Notes under the pieces: model-generated
What the model saw: only the letters and a program-made list of their open reading frames with translations
What the model was told of the DNA's origin: nothing
Database searches by the model: none
From: an uncultured Rickettsiales bacterium
Lineage (GTDB): Bacteria > Pseudomonadota > Alphaproteobacteria > Rs-D84
Length of the DNA: 21,588 bases
Assembly (NCBI GenBank): GCA_900550565.1
Contig: URSG01000014.1
Location: forward strand, 1 to 21,588
Direction of reading: 5' to 3'
Part shown: piece by piece, positions 1 through 8,003 of the stretch
Layout: each line of letters opens with the position of its first letter
How positions within the stretch are numbered: the stretch's first letter is position 1
Program-made: the position numbers and the translations under genes

Positions 1-14
1 ACCAGAAGCAAAAT

Positions 15-43
15 AAAAAAACGCGCCATTGGCGCGTTTTTTA
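15..43. terminator. Bidirectional intrinsic terminator
   Basis: A seven-base GC-rich stem (ACGCGCC at 21-27 with GGCGCGT at 31-37, loop ATT) is flanked by an A run on the left and a T run on the right, so it can act on either strand. It probably ends a gene lying just outside the left edge: bases 2-16 read P-E-A-K-stop in one forward frame, which could be that gene's last residues, but this is too short to call. Confidence 0.8.
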
Positions 44-123
44 TTAGTGATAAAGTGATAAAGTGAATTTTATTTTCTGCGTTCTCTTATTTTAACTTTG
101 GCCTTTTCTGTGGCGTGGACTTG

Positions 124-132
124 TGGTATAAT
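124..132 (+). promoter_or_regulatory. Extended -10 promoter of the cysteine-rich secreted protein
   Basis: TGG followed by TATAAT (127-132) is a perfect -10 with a TGn extension. A weak -35 (TTTTCT, 104-109) sits 17 bases upstream. The start codon chosen for the next gene lies only 10 bases after the -10, so the mRNA would have a leader of about 3-4 bases. No Shine-Dalgarno sequence precedes the start. Confidence 0.65.
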
Positions 133-142
133 TAGGCAGAGA

Positions 143-2407
143 ATGAAAAGGTTTCTGACATATTTTATTGCGTTGGCGTGTTTTTCGCCGGCGGCGTTTG
201 CCACCGACGGGACTGTGACGCCGTCGCGTGTTATTCCGGGAACAAACGAAAAATCATCTGTGACAGGTGCGGTTAAAACATCGGATTCCGCGAATTCTGT
301 TGCGCCGTCGGTTGTGTCGCGCACGGCGACAAAAACACCGGCAAACACAACGAATTCTGTACGCAGTGGCGCGCGCAGCGTAAATATCCCAGACGCCACC
401 AAAACAACAAGCAGCGCGCGCAGCACGGGCGTTGTGTCGTCGCGTGGTAATGTGTCGTCGCGCGTTTCGGCCGGCACAGATACCAGTGGAAATAATCGCA
501 CGGGGTTAGACGCTGGTGTAAATACTGTCGGGCGCAGTGCGCGCACAGACGCGGCCAGCATAAATAACAATCCGGCATTGCGTCGCGCAGGTGTGGTTTT
601 GCGTCCATCTACGGCCGAGGTTGGCGGTCGCGCCCATATCGCAGGCACTGATGTTCAAACCGGTTCAAATATTTCGTTTGGCGCACGCAGTGTGACATCA
701 CGCGCGGCGTCCAAGACTGCAACCGCTGAAACCGTTAAAGAGGCCAAAGAACGCCTGGAACAAACGGCCAGTCTGAACAAATCGTGCCAAGAACAATATA
801 ACGACTGTATGGACCAGTTTTGTGCGGTCATTGATTCCAATCAAAAGCGGTGCAGTTGCAGTGCAAATCTGTCAAAATATACCAAGGTTGAAACCGCTGT
901 CAAAGATGCTAATACCCAGTTGAACGAGGTGGCCCAGCGTATTCGTTATGTTGGTCTGTCGGCCGACGAAATTCGCGCAATTATGACCGCGACCGAGGCC
1001 GAAGATGCACTTAGTGGCACATCAGATACAACCGAAACGCGCAATATGCTGACGGAAATAGAAAAGCTGATAAAGGACCCGAAAAGTTCAACGTCATATT
1101 CTGATACCTATACCGGGTTGGATATGGATTTAGATTTTTCGTCTAATGCGGATATATTTAATTTGGATTTCTTGAATACCAATACGTCCAGTTTTTCAAA
1201 TCTGCGCGGAACGGAATTATACAGTGCGGCAAAAAAACGCTGTAATACGATTTTGACCCAATGCAAAGAAGTGGGCGCAACGTCGCAACAAATTACCGGC
1301 AATTATGACCTGGCGATTGACAAGGATTGTATCGCATACGAACAGGGTCTGACCAAGATGAACGAAACACTGGTGTCCAATGTGCGCAGTGCAAATCGTA
1401 TGTTGCAAAAGGCGCGTCTGGCGGTGTTGCAAAATAAAAACCAATATGACGCCAAGGGCTGTATCGGTGCGCTGGACGCGTGTATGTCTGATGATATGGT
1501 CTGTGGTGATGATTATTCAAAATGTCTGGACCCGACCAAGACGTATATTGATGAAAACGGCAAGGTTGTCCTGGGGCAGAACATCACCAAGATTACCGAT
1601 TTTATGCAGAATTATAACAATGCGAATATAAATGCAGAATTTCTGGCGAACGCGTCAGGCGTCAGTATAGATACGGCAAGTTGTGCGGCAAAAGATTCGT
1701 CAGATACCACCAATGGAACCGGTTCGTGCAACGTGAAATATTTGTTGCAAAAAATCGGAACCAAGCAAAAGGTCACAGACGAAGGTTTGTGTCGCGCCGT
1801 CTTGGATAAATGCCAGGCATACACATACGATTCCAATGGCAATTACAAACCGTATAATGACGTTGTTGTCAACTATGTCCAACGCGCGATGGTCAATATC
1901 AAGGCCGCCCAGCAACGCGTAATATCTGACTATGCGTCGTCGTGTATGGTTGACATTGCATCGTGCTATAATCAACAGGTGACCCAGGTCAACGCCTGGT
2001 CGTCTGCGGCCAGCATAAACAGTGTTTATAACGTTATGCGCGGTGCGTGTCGCAATGTTGCGCTGACGTGTGCGTATGCGGTATTTGCCACAGATACCAC
2101 CAGTTGCCCAGACAAAAATGATGAAAAATGTATCAACAGCATATCAGAAATGTTCTATCAATCGTTGTTATGTCCGACAAATTCAACATACCAGACAACC
2201 GATGGCATAACGGGCAAAGATGGATACGTCAATCAAAAGTGTAAATGTAATAATGGATATGAACCGTATAATGGCCAGTGTCTGACGGCGTGTGGTCAAC
2301 ACGAGGAGCGCAACACATACGGCACGTGCGTGTGTAAAAACGGATATTCCAAGGTGAACGGTGTTTGCACCGTAAATACATCTGGCGACGAAACCACAGG
2401 TAAATAA
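143..2407 (+). CDS. Secreted cysteine-rich protein with C-terminal EGF-like repeats
   Basis: I do not recognise this 754-residue protein. The ATG at 143 was chosen because it opens a clean signal peptide (MKRFLTYFIALACFSPAAFA, cut near residue 20) and lies just after a strong -10; an upstream in-frame ATG at 98 precedes the promoter. Residues 21-200 are low-complexity Ala/Ser/Thr/Arg. From residue 215 the protein is rich in cysteine, about 30 in all, starting with a CxxxxxxC...CxC cluster (residues 215-241), with predicted helical stretches between. The last ~75 residues hold two EGF-like units with CxCxxGY cores (KCKCNNGYEPYNGQC and TCVCKNGYSKVNGVC). Export and multiple disulfides suggest a periplasmic or surface protein; a role in adhesion is speculation. 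It stands alone between a promoter and a terminator. Confidence 0.85.
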   Translation: MKRFLTYFIALACFSPAAFATDGTVTPSRVIPGTNEKSSVTGAVKTSDSANSVAPSVVSRTATKTPANTTNSVRSGARSVNIPDATKTTSSARSTGVVSSRGNVSSRVSAGTDTSGNNRTGLDAGVNTVGRSARTDAASINNNPALRRAGVVLRPSTAEVGGRAHIAGTDVQTGSNISFGARSVTSRAASKTATAETVKEAKERLEQTASLNKSCQEQYNDCMDQFCAVIDSNQKRCSCSANLSKYTKVETAVKDANTQLNEVAQRIRYVGLSADEIRAIMTATEAEDALSGTSDTTETRNMLTEIEKLIKDPKSSTSYSDTYTGLDMDLDFSSNADIFNLDFLNTNTSSFSNLRGTELYSAAKKRCNTILTQCKEVGATSQQITGNYDLAIDKDCIAYEQGLTKMNETLVSNVRSANRMLQKARLAVLQNKNQYDAKGCIGALDACMSDDMVCGDDYSKCLDPTKTYIDENGKVVLGQNITKITDFMQNYNNANINAEFLANASGVSIDTASCAAKDSSDTTNGTGSCNVKYLLQKIGTKQKVTDEGLCRAVLDKCQAYTYDSNGNYKPYNDVVVNYVQRAMVNIKAAQQRVISDYASSCMVDIASCYNQQVTQVNAWSSAASINSVYNVMRGACRNVALTCAYAVFATDTTSCPDKNDEKCINSISEMFYQSLLCPTNSTYQTTDGITGKDGYVNQKCKCNNGYEPYNGQCLTACGQHEERNTYGTCVCKNGYSKVNGVCTVNTSGDETTGK

Positions 2408-2432
2408 AAAAACGCCCGTTTGGGCGTTTTTT
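2407..2432. terminator. Bidirectional terminator between convergent genes
   Basis: The stem ACGCCC (2412-2417) pairs with GGGCGT (2422-2427) around loop GTTT, flanked by A and T runs. It lies between the stop of the cysteine-rich protein gene and the stop of dnaQ on the opposite strand, overlapping both ends, and can serve both transcripts. Confidence 0.85.
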
Positions 2433-3108
2433 ATTTGTTTATCGTTTCTATGAATTTATTGTGATTTTCCAGTTCGTCTGGGTGCGCTGGAAATGTGCGG
2501 TGTGGAAAATCTGTGCCGATTTTAGGGTGCTGTAAAAACGCCGCGTGCTGTTGTGCGATAACGTCGTTTATATCGGGCGCAGGCGCGGTGTTTTCCAGTT
2601 CCTTGTACACCTTGGCCAGGATTTCAGCGTCAATCAATGCGCCGTGGGCGTCTGCACGCGCGGTCAGTGATATGCCATACCATTTTGCCAATGCGTCCAA
2701 TGAATAACTTTTTGGGCCAAACACGCGATTGCGCGCAATAACAATAGAATCCAGTTGCCGACTGCGCGAAATCTGGGGCAGGTTCAACATTTCCAATTCG
2801 TGATTTATAAACGGAAAGTCAAAGTCAATCCCGTTGTGTGCAACCAGTGGTGCGTCGCCGATAAATTCTAGGAACTTTGGCGCAATGACAGACATTTTTG
2901 GTTTGTCTTCCAAAAACGCATTTGAAATTTTGTGAACCATATATGTTTCTGGGGGAATAATTTTACCTTCGGGATTTATGTATTCGTGAAAAGTATTGTC
3001 TGTAATGCGACCGTCAATCATTTCAACCGCGCCAATTTCAATGCACCGGTCACCCCGTAAATATTCAAATCCTGTTGTTTCAATGTCAAAGCATATAACG
3101 CGTCCCAT
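2431..3108 (-). CDS. dnaQ: DNA polymerase III epsilon subunit (DnaQ-type 3'-5' exonuclease)
   Basis: This 225-residue protein is a DEDDh exonuclease. ExoI is FDIETTG with D8 and E10, ExoII is HNGIDFDFPF with D97 as the likely metal ligand, and ExoIII is HGALIDAEILA with H155 and D160 at the family's usual five-residue spacing. Length and the layout of the N-terminal 170 residues match the proofreading subunit of DNA polymerase III, which removes mispaired bases at the replication fork; the C-terminal ~50 residues would bind the polymerase subunit. The ATG at 3108 follows a weak AGGTG site only two bases away. It is divergent from the uvrD-type gene. Generic DnaQ-like nucleases (RNase T, exonuclease domain proteins) are the alternative, but proteobacterial DnaQ is the best fit. 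Confidence 0.9.
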   Translation of the reverse strand: MGRVICFDIETTGFEYLRGDRCIEIGAVEMIDGRITDNTFHEYINPEGKIIPPETYMVHKISNAFLEDKPKMSVIAPKFLEFIGDAPLVAHNGIDFDFPFINHELEMLNLPQISRSRQLDSIVIARNRVFGPKSYSLDALAKWYGISLTARADAHGALIDAEILAKVYKELENTAPAPDINDVIAQQHAAFLQHPKIGTDFPHRTFPAHPDELENHNKFIETINK

Positions 3109-3137
3109 ATCACCTGTCCGTTTATTAAAATATATTT

Positions 3138-3166
3138 TTGAATCTTGGTTGCGGCTGTATTATAAT
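3138..3166 (+). promoter_or_regulatory. Promoter of the uvrD-type helicase gene
   Basis: TTGAAT (3138-3143), a 17-base spacer and TATAAT (3161-3166) make a near-consensus housekeeping promoter. The GTG start at 3173 begins 7 bases after the -10, where transcription should start, so the mRNA is predicted to be leaderless. Confidence 0.75.
3159..3164 (-). promoter_or_regulatory. Possible opposite-strand -10 for dnaQ
   Basis: The sequence TATTATAAT also reads TATAAT on the minus strand, using bases 3164 down to 3159. Transcription starting near 3152 would reach dnaQ after a leader of about 44 bases. No good -35 is visible on that strand, so this is tentative. Confidence 0.35.
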
Positions 3167-3172
3167 GAATGC

Positions 3173-5269
3173 GTGAATTTAAATCTAGAAAATCTTAATC
3201 CTGAACAAAAATTAGCCGTTTCAACAACCCAGGGGCCGCTGTTGGTGCTGTCTGGGGCCGGCACCGGCAAGACGCGCGTGCTGACCACGCGTGTGGCGTA
3301 TATATTAAACAGTGGTTTGGCTATGCCGTGGCAGGTGCTGGCATTGACATTTACGAATCGCGCAGCGAATGAAATGAAAACACGTATCGCCGAATTTGCC
3401 GATGGCGATGTTGCGTGGCAACCGTCTGATTTATGGTGTGGGACATTTCATTCAATATGTCTGCGGATATTGCGGGCAAATGCGTCACTGGTCGGGTTGC
3501 GACGTGATTTTCTGATATATGGCGAAGATGACCAGAAAAACGTGCTGAAAAATGTTTTTGCCAATCTGGGGCTGGACGCCGCAGATTACAAGCCGTCTGA
3601 TTGGATTGAACGTATATCCGCGATAAAGGACAAGGGGCTGGTGCGTAATGGCGATGGCGCGTTGGGCGCGGTTGCGAAAAAAATACTGGACGCATATAAC
3701 GCAGAATTAGCGCGCCTGGGGGCGGTTGATTTTGGCGACATAATATTACACGTGTTGCACCTGTTTGATAAAAATCCAGACGTTCTGGCGCGATATACGC
3801 GGCAATTTAAATATATTATGGTGGACGAGTTCCAAGATACTAATCGCGCCCAGATGCAGTTTCTGGAAATGCTGACCTGTGATAACGATGCACCGAACAT
3901 CTGTTGCGTTGGCGATGATGACCAATCAATATATTCGTGGCGTGGGGCCGAAATAAAAAATATTCTGGGTTTTGAACAGAAATTCAAAAACGCCCAAATA
4001 ATTCGTCTGGAAACAAATTATCGCAGCACGCCGAATATTCTGGGGGCGGCAAATTCATTGATACGTCATAATCGCGGTCGCCTGGGCAAGGATTTACGAA
4101 CTGCTACCGGCGCAACATCGGGCGAGCCGGTTTATGTTTTAACCCTGCCGTCTGATTGGGACGAGGTTCGTATTATATCAGACACAATTATGCACAGTGC
4201 AAACGGTGTGTATTCTGATTTTGCGGTGCTGATTCGCGCAGGCAGTTTGTCGCGCCTGCTAGAAGAAGAATTTACATCGCGTGGTATCCCATACAGATTG
4301 GTTGGTGCAACCAAGTTCTATGACCGCGCCGAAATACGCGATGCAATCGCATATCTGCGTTTAATGGTGTATCCATTTGACGATATGTCGTTTATGCGCA
4401 TAATTGGCAAACCACGTCGTGGATTTGGCCCGTCGGCATTACAGAAATTACGCGCCACAGGTGATAATTTTATGTCTGGAATGCGCAACGCAAAATTGAC
4501 TGGTAAAATGGCGGCGACGCGCGATGAATTCTTGGCGGCGTTTGATTTTGATTGGGCCGGAATGCCACCTGTGGACGCGGCGCAAAAACTGTTAAATGAC
4601 GCAGGCTATATTCGTTTTTGGCACGAGTCCAAGGACGCAGATAAAAAAGACCGCCTGGACAATATCCGTGAACTGATAACAAATGTTATTGCAAAATATG
4701 ACACGTTGCCGGAATTTCTAGAACACGCGGCGTTGATGACAGCCGATGATAATGACGCCGATGCGTCTGTGACGAACGCGGTGTCAATTATGACGATACA
4801 CGCGGCCAAGGGATTGGAATTCAACACCGTGTTTTTGCCCGCCTGGGAAGAGGGTATATTCCCAAATGATATGTCGGTCACTGATGGCGGACTGGAAGAA
4901 GAACGTCGTCTGGCATACGTTGCGATTACGCGCGCGCGCCAACGTGCAATTATTTCTAATGCGATGTCGCGTATGGTGTTCGGCACGCGTCAATATAACT
5001 CGCCCAGTCGTTTTATCACGGAAATGGACAACAGGTTTTTAGATTTCCAGGGTGGTGGTCCGCGCACATTGCGCAGCGCGCCCCAACCACAAAAATATAC
5101 CCCACGCCCAGCGCCGATAAAAAACAAAAATATCGTTGGTCGTCTGGTGGAACACAGCGAAATGGGGCGTGGCGTTGTTATTGAAGACGCAGGTGATGTT
5201 TTAACTGTGGCATTTCGGCGCACAGGAATAAAAAAGGTCGCGCGCGGTTATTTGACCGTGGTTGACTGA
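3173..5269 (+). CDS. uvrD: UvrD/PcrA-family superfamily 1 DNA helicase
   Basis: This 698-residue ATP-dependent 3'-5' helicase has every SF1A motif in order: Walker A GAGTGKT (K33), Ia TFTNRAANEM, II VDEFQDTN (D218, E219), III GDDDQSIYSWRG, IV ETNYRS, V TIHAAKGLEF, VI EERRLAYVAITRAR. The last ~43 residues (GRLVEH onward) form the Tudor-like tail that in UvrD and PcrA binds RNA polymerase. The role is strand displacement in nucleotide-excision and mismatch repair and clearing of proteins from DNA. GTG at 3173 was chosen because homologues begin at the NLNPEQ region and because the promoter lies between it and the upstream in-frame ATG at 2996, which would sit inside dnaQ. UvrD and PcrA are orthologous forms; Rep is less likely because of the Tudor-like tail. 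Confidence 0.93.
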   Translation: MNLNLENLNPEQKLAVSTTQGPLLVLSGAGTGKTRVLTTRVAYILNSGLAMPWQVLALTFTNRAANEMKTRIAEFADGDVAWQPSDLWCGTFHSICLRILRANASLVGLRRDFLIYGEDDQKNVLKNVFANLGLDAADYKPSDWIERISAIKDKGLVRNGDGALGAVAKKILDAYNAELARLGAVDFGDIILHVLHLFDKNPDVLARYTRQFKYIMVDEFQDTNRAQMQFLEMLTCDNDAPNICCVGDDDQSIYSWRGAEIKNILGFEQKFKNAQIIRLETNYRSTPNILGAANSLIRHNRGRLGKDLRTATGATSGEPVYVLTLPSDWDEVRIISDTIMHSANGVYSDFAVLIRAGSLSRLLEEEFTSRGIPYRLVGATKFYDRAEIRDAIAYLRLMVYPFDDMSFMRIIGKPRRGFGPSALQKLRATGDNFMSGMRNAKLTGKMAATRDEFLAAFDFDWAGMPPVDAAQKLLNDAGYIRFWHESKDADKKDRLDNIRELITNVIAKYDTLPEFLEHAALMTADDNDADASVTNAVSIMTIHAAKGLEFNTVFLPAWEEGIFPNDMSVTDGGLEEERRLAYVAITRARQRAIISNAMSRMVFGTRQYNSPSRFITEMDNRFLDFQGGGPRTLRSAPQPQKYTPRPAPIKNKNIVGRLVEHSEMGRGVVIEDAGDVLTVAFRRTGIKKVARGYLTVVD

Positions 5270-5274
5270 TTGGG

Positions 5275-6564
5275 TTATTTTTTCTCGCCACCGTTGCGGA
5301 TAATTTTATACCAGTTTTTTGCAGTTTTGACTGTGTTGTCCAGCAATCTTTTGCCGTCTTTTTTAACCTGTTCGCCAAATTTGTCGTTGATACTGCCGCC
5401 GATTTTTTTGGCGATTTCATCGGCGCGACTTGCCAGGTATGCAACCAACATCGCGGTCAGCAATGTGACAAAGAAGTCATCGTTTTCTAGACTGGGAACC
5501 TTGGTCGCCAGGTCTGCGTCAACCGCGCCGGCCAGCAATGCGCCACATACCGCAATTACGATTGACAGTGATACAAAATAAATCGCGGCGTTTATAAAAC
5601 GCATTATCTGGGCCTGTAATGATTCAATCTTGAACAGGCCCATAAATCCATTGTATATGGTGCCGGCGACGCCCGTGTATGATGTTTTGCCGACGGTTTC
5701 AACGATTGCGGTGAACGGCAACATAAATACGCCCAAGAATAAATCTGCGATAACCCCCAGTGCCATAAACGCGAATTTAAATGCCAGATATACGAACAGA
5801 ACAACAAACGCCACCCCAACGGTGAACGTGAACATACTGTGTCCGATACCGGCCAGCATCCATTTAAATCCAGCTGCCACCGCGGTATAGAAAAATCCAG
5901 ACAGACGCGTCGGAACACACAAAATATCGGCGGTCGCGTTTGCGTCAATCGCCGCACGTGCCGATGTGTGGGCGGCGGCGTATTCGCGAATCGCACCGCA
6001 CGTATCGGGCAACGATGCGCCAGATGCGGCCGCGACGGCGTTCAATATTAAATCAGACATATATGTTCCAACCGATATTACCGGCCCCATAACCCACATA
6101 AATATCTGGCCTGGGCCAAACCGCAAAACAATAATCCAAATTGCAATCAGCGCGCCTTTTTTGACGATTTTTTCGGCCAATTCGCGCGCATTAGATTTTG
6201 TGGTCATCATCTGGTATGCTTCAAACATTATCCAGAACAAATACGCCAATATGATAAATATTACGACAAAGCGCACCAGTGATGTGTCCAGAATTTCGCC
6301 AACCATAGACATCGCGTTAATAAACGCCAGGCCGGCTTTGGCCTCTATGGGGACATAGTTGTCAACCAGTTGCACCGAATGAAATCCGTTTAAATCATTG
6401 GTCAAATTATTTGTGACCGATTCCAGGTTGTGTTCTGTGGCCCATGTGCCGTGGTCGCCGATGTCGCCTGTGCCTGGGACGTTTGTCGCACCAAAGGCCG
6501 GCGCAGCAAACACCAGTGTCGCGCACATTATAATTTTTGCTAAAAATTGCATCGTCTTTTTCAT
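5275..6564 (-). CDS. VirB6/TrbL-like polytopic membrane protein, last gene of operon
   Basis: The 429-residue protein has a signal peptide (1-25, ending APAFG), a periplasmic N-terminal stretch, and about six membrane segments (roughly 98-118, 136-156, 224-262, 264-286, 322-348, 364-378). A polar basic tail of about 50 residues ends the protein. The last membrane segment followed by ADEIAKKIGGSIN resembles the end of the TrbL/VirB6 domain. VirB6 proteins form the inner-membrane channel part of type IV secretion systems. A loop between the second and third segments carries two cysteines (C189, C216) at positions matching those in three neighbours. Its ATG overlaps the previous gene's TGA by one base (TGATG), so translation is coupled. 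The gene ends 5 bases from the convergent helicase gene, with no terminator seen. Family membership is likely; function is inferred. Confidence 0.8.
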   Translation of the reverse strand: MKKTMQFLAKIIMCATLVFAAPAFGATNVPGTGDIGDHGTWATEHNLESVTNNLTNDLNGFHSVQLVDNYVPIEAKAGLAFINAMSMVGEILDTSLVRFVVIFIILAYLFWIMFEAYQMMTTKSNARELAEKIVKKGALIAIWIIVLRFGPGQIFMWVMGPVISVGTYMSDLILNAVAAASGASLPDTCGAIREYAAAHTSARAAIDANATADILCVPTRLSGFFYTAVAAGFKWMLAGIGHSMFTFTVGVAFVVLFVYLAFKFAFMALGVIADLFLGVFMLPFTAIVETVGKTSYTGVAGTIYNGFMGLFKIESLQAQIMRFINAAIYFVSLSIVIAVCGALLAGAVDADLATKVPSLENDDFFVTLLTAMLVAYLASRADEIAKKIGGSINDKFGEQVKKDGKRLLDNTVKTAKNWYKIIRNGGEKK

Positions 6565-8003
6565 CAGTCTTTCTTTGCCATTGCCTTGGATACTGCGTCA
6601 AAAATCTGTTGTGGTGCAGACCAAATCTTTTGTCCCAGATTCTTGGTCCACGTGCCAAAGTCAAACAGTTCACTGCCGTCTTTGCCCAGCATTGCGTCAA
6701 CCCGTGGCGACACAACATAGAAATACAACAAGAACATAAAGAACATTATCAACAGGAAATCCCAACCGTCGGCCAAGAAATCAAACGCACCTGGATACTG
6801 GCGTTCAACCATCGCGCGTTGCGCGGTAAAGCAATCTTTGAATTTATCGGCGTCCATTTTGCCATCGGCCAGGCCAACCTTTTCACAGGTTGAAAATACA
6901 TTCATCACAGACAATGTTTGTGCGTCTGGGTTTTTAACTGTCTGGCCCATAAATGGTGGCATAATTACGCTGTATCCGTCGTGTGGGCCTGGGAAAAATT
7001 CGTCGGCGGCAAACGACACAGTTGCATAAATAATTAAAATTTTCAGCGAAATTGCAACAATGCGAACCGCAGATTTAACCAGCATATTGACCGCACCGCC
7101 TACAACATTGCCGGCCAGTTTCCAGGTGCCTTCAAACGCGTATGCAGCAATCAATAATGGCAAGAATATAATCAGAAATATCAGTTTAAATATCACAGAC
7201 AATACCTGGAAAAATAAATCAAATCCAATTATTAAAAACATTATGACCAGTGCCAGTCCCGCAACCCAGGTGAACGCGCCACCGCCCAACCCCAGCCAGG
7301 CGTAATTCATCATTGCAAATCCGCCCGCTGCCCCAGCCAGCATAACGCTGTTCAGGTTGCCCATAACGCACATAAATGGTTGCAACACTGGATTTAAAAT
7401 ATCGTCTGATTTTTTTGCAGTGTCCATTGCACCGCATTTTGTTGCCTCGGTCACGCCGGTTGCTGCCATTGATAATTCCGCGCCAACATACATAACAGGG
7501 GTGATGGTTATGTTTGTTATCGCACGCAACGCAGTTGTTCCGCCCATACCCAGAACCCCCAGTGTCGCACCAACCAACATTACACGCACGCCTTGACGCC
7601 AAACTTTGTCAAACCAGGCGGCGAATTCCAGTTTTTTATCGGCGGCGTCCAATGCAGTTGTCTTTTTCGCAGCGTCTAAAATATACTGGGCAGTGTACAC
7701 AAACAGAAAAATTCCAAATCCGATAACCAGCAATATCCAAATGTTGTCCAGTATCGCCGTCCAGAACAATTCGGCCGCGTCGCCAATTACGGCAAACAAT
7801 TCGGCAACATATCCACACATAAAACAACCGTTGGCCGACGCAATATCATTTGATGCGCCGATTGCAGACATAAAATTGTCCATACTGGTGTATGTCAATG
7901 CCGCGCCACTAATAGATGACGACACATACCATATTCCCAACCCCAGGGCAATCGCCCACATAACGGCGCGAATAGCAAGAGAAATTAGTTTTGCCTTTAT
8001 CAT
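6564..8003 (-). CDS. VirB6/TrbL-like polytopic membrane protein with CxxC motif
   Basis: The largest member of the set has 479 residues. An N-terminal membrane anchor (about 10-30) is followed by a short periplasmic stretch with CFMC (C60, C63), then membrane segments near 86-107, 139-155, 244-290 (two), 312-332 and 413-432, and a C-terminal polar tail. The loop before the third segment has C190 and C212, matching the paired cysteines in its neighbours. A second soluble insertion (about 335-410, with C373 and C391) is unique to this copy. The start overlaps the previous gene by four bases (8000-8003), a typical coupled junction. It is probably a component of a membrane transport complex related to type IV secretion; sequence similarity to named VirB6 proteins was judged by architecture only. 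Confidence 0.75.
   Translation of the reverse strand: MIKAKLISLAIRAVMWAIALGLGIWYVSSSISGAALTYTSMDNFMSAIGASNDIASANGCFMCGYVAELFAVIGDAAELFWTAILDNIWILLVIGFGIFLFVYTAQYILDAAKKTTALDAADKKLEFAAWFDKVWRQGVRVMLVGATLGVLGMGGTTALRAITNITITPVMYVGAELSMAATGVTEATKCGAMDTAKKSDDILNPVLQPFMCVMGNLNSVMLAGAAGGFAMMNYAWLGLGGGAFTWVAGLALVIMFLIIGFDLFFQVLSVIFKLIFLIIFLPLLIAAYAFEGTWKLAGNVVGGAVNMLVKSAVRIVAISLKILIIYATVSFAADEFFPGPHDGYSVIMPPFMGQTVKNPDAQTLSVMNVFSTCEKVGLADGKMDADKFKDCFTAQRAMVERQYPGAFDFLADGWDFLLIMFFMFLLYFYVVSPRVDAMLGKDGSELFDFGTWTKNLGQKIWSAPQQIFDAVSKAMAKKD

Noticed and set aside
46..66. Short tandem repeat of AGTGATAA (about 2.6 copies)
   Set aside because: Too short and isolated to be more than a chance or minor microsatellite; no matching copies elsewhere in the window.
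70..648. Minus-strand open frame of 192 codons opposite the cysteine-rich protein gene
   Set aside because: It lies opposite the low-complexity region of a well-supported gene and crosses that gene's promoter; no independent start signals.
2996..3172. N-terminal extension of the uvrD-type helicase from ATG at 2996
   Set aside because: It would lie inside dnaQ and upstream of the promoter, and helicase homology begins just after the GTG at 3173.
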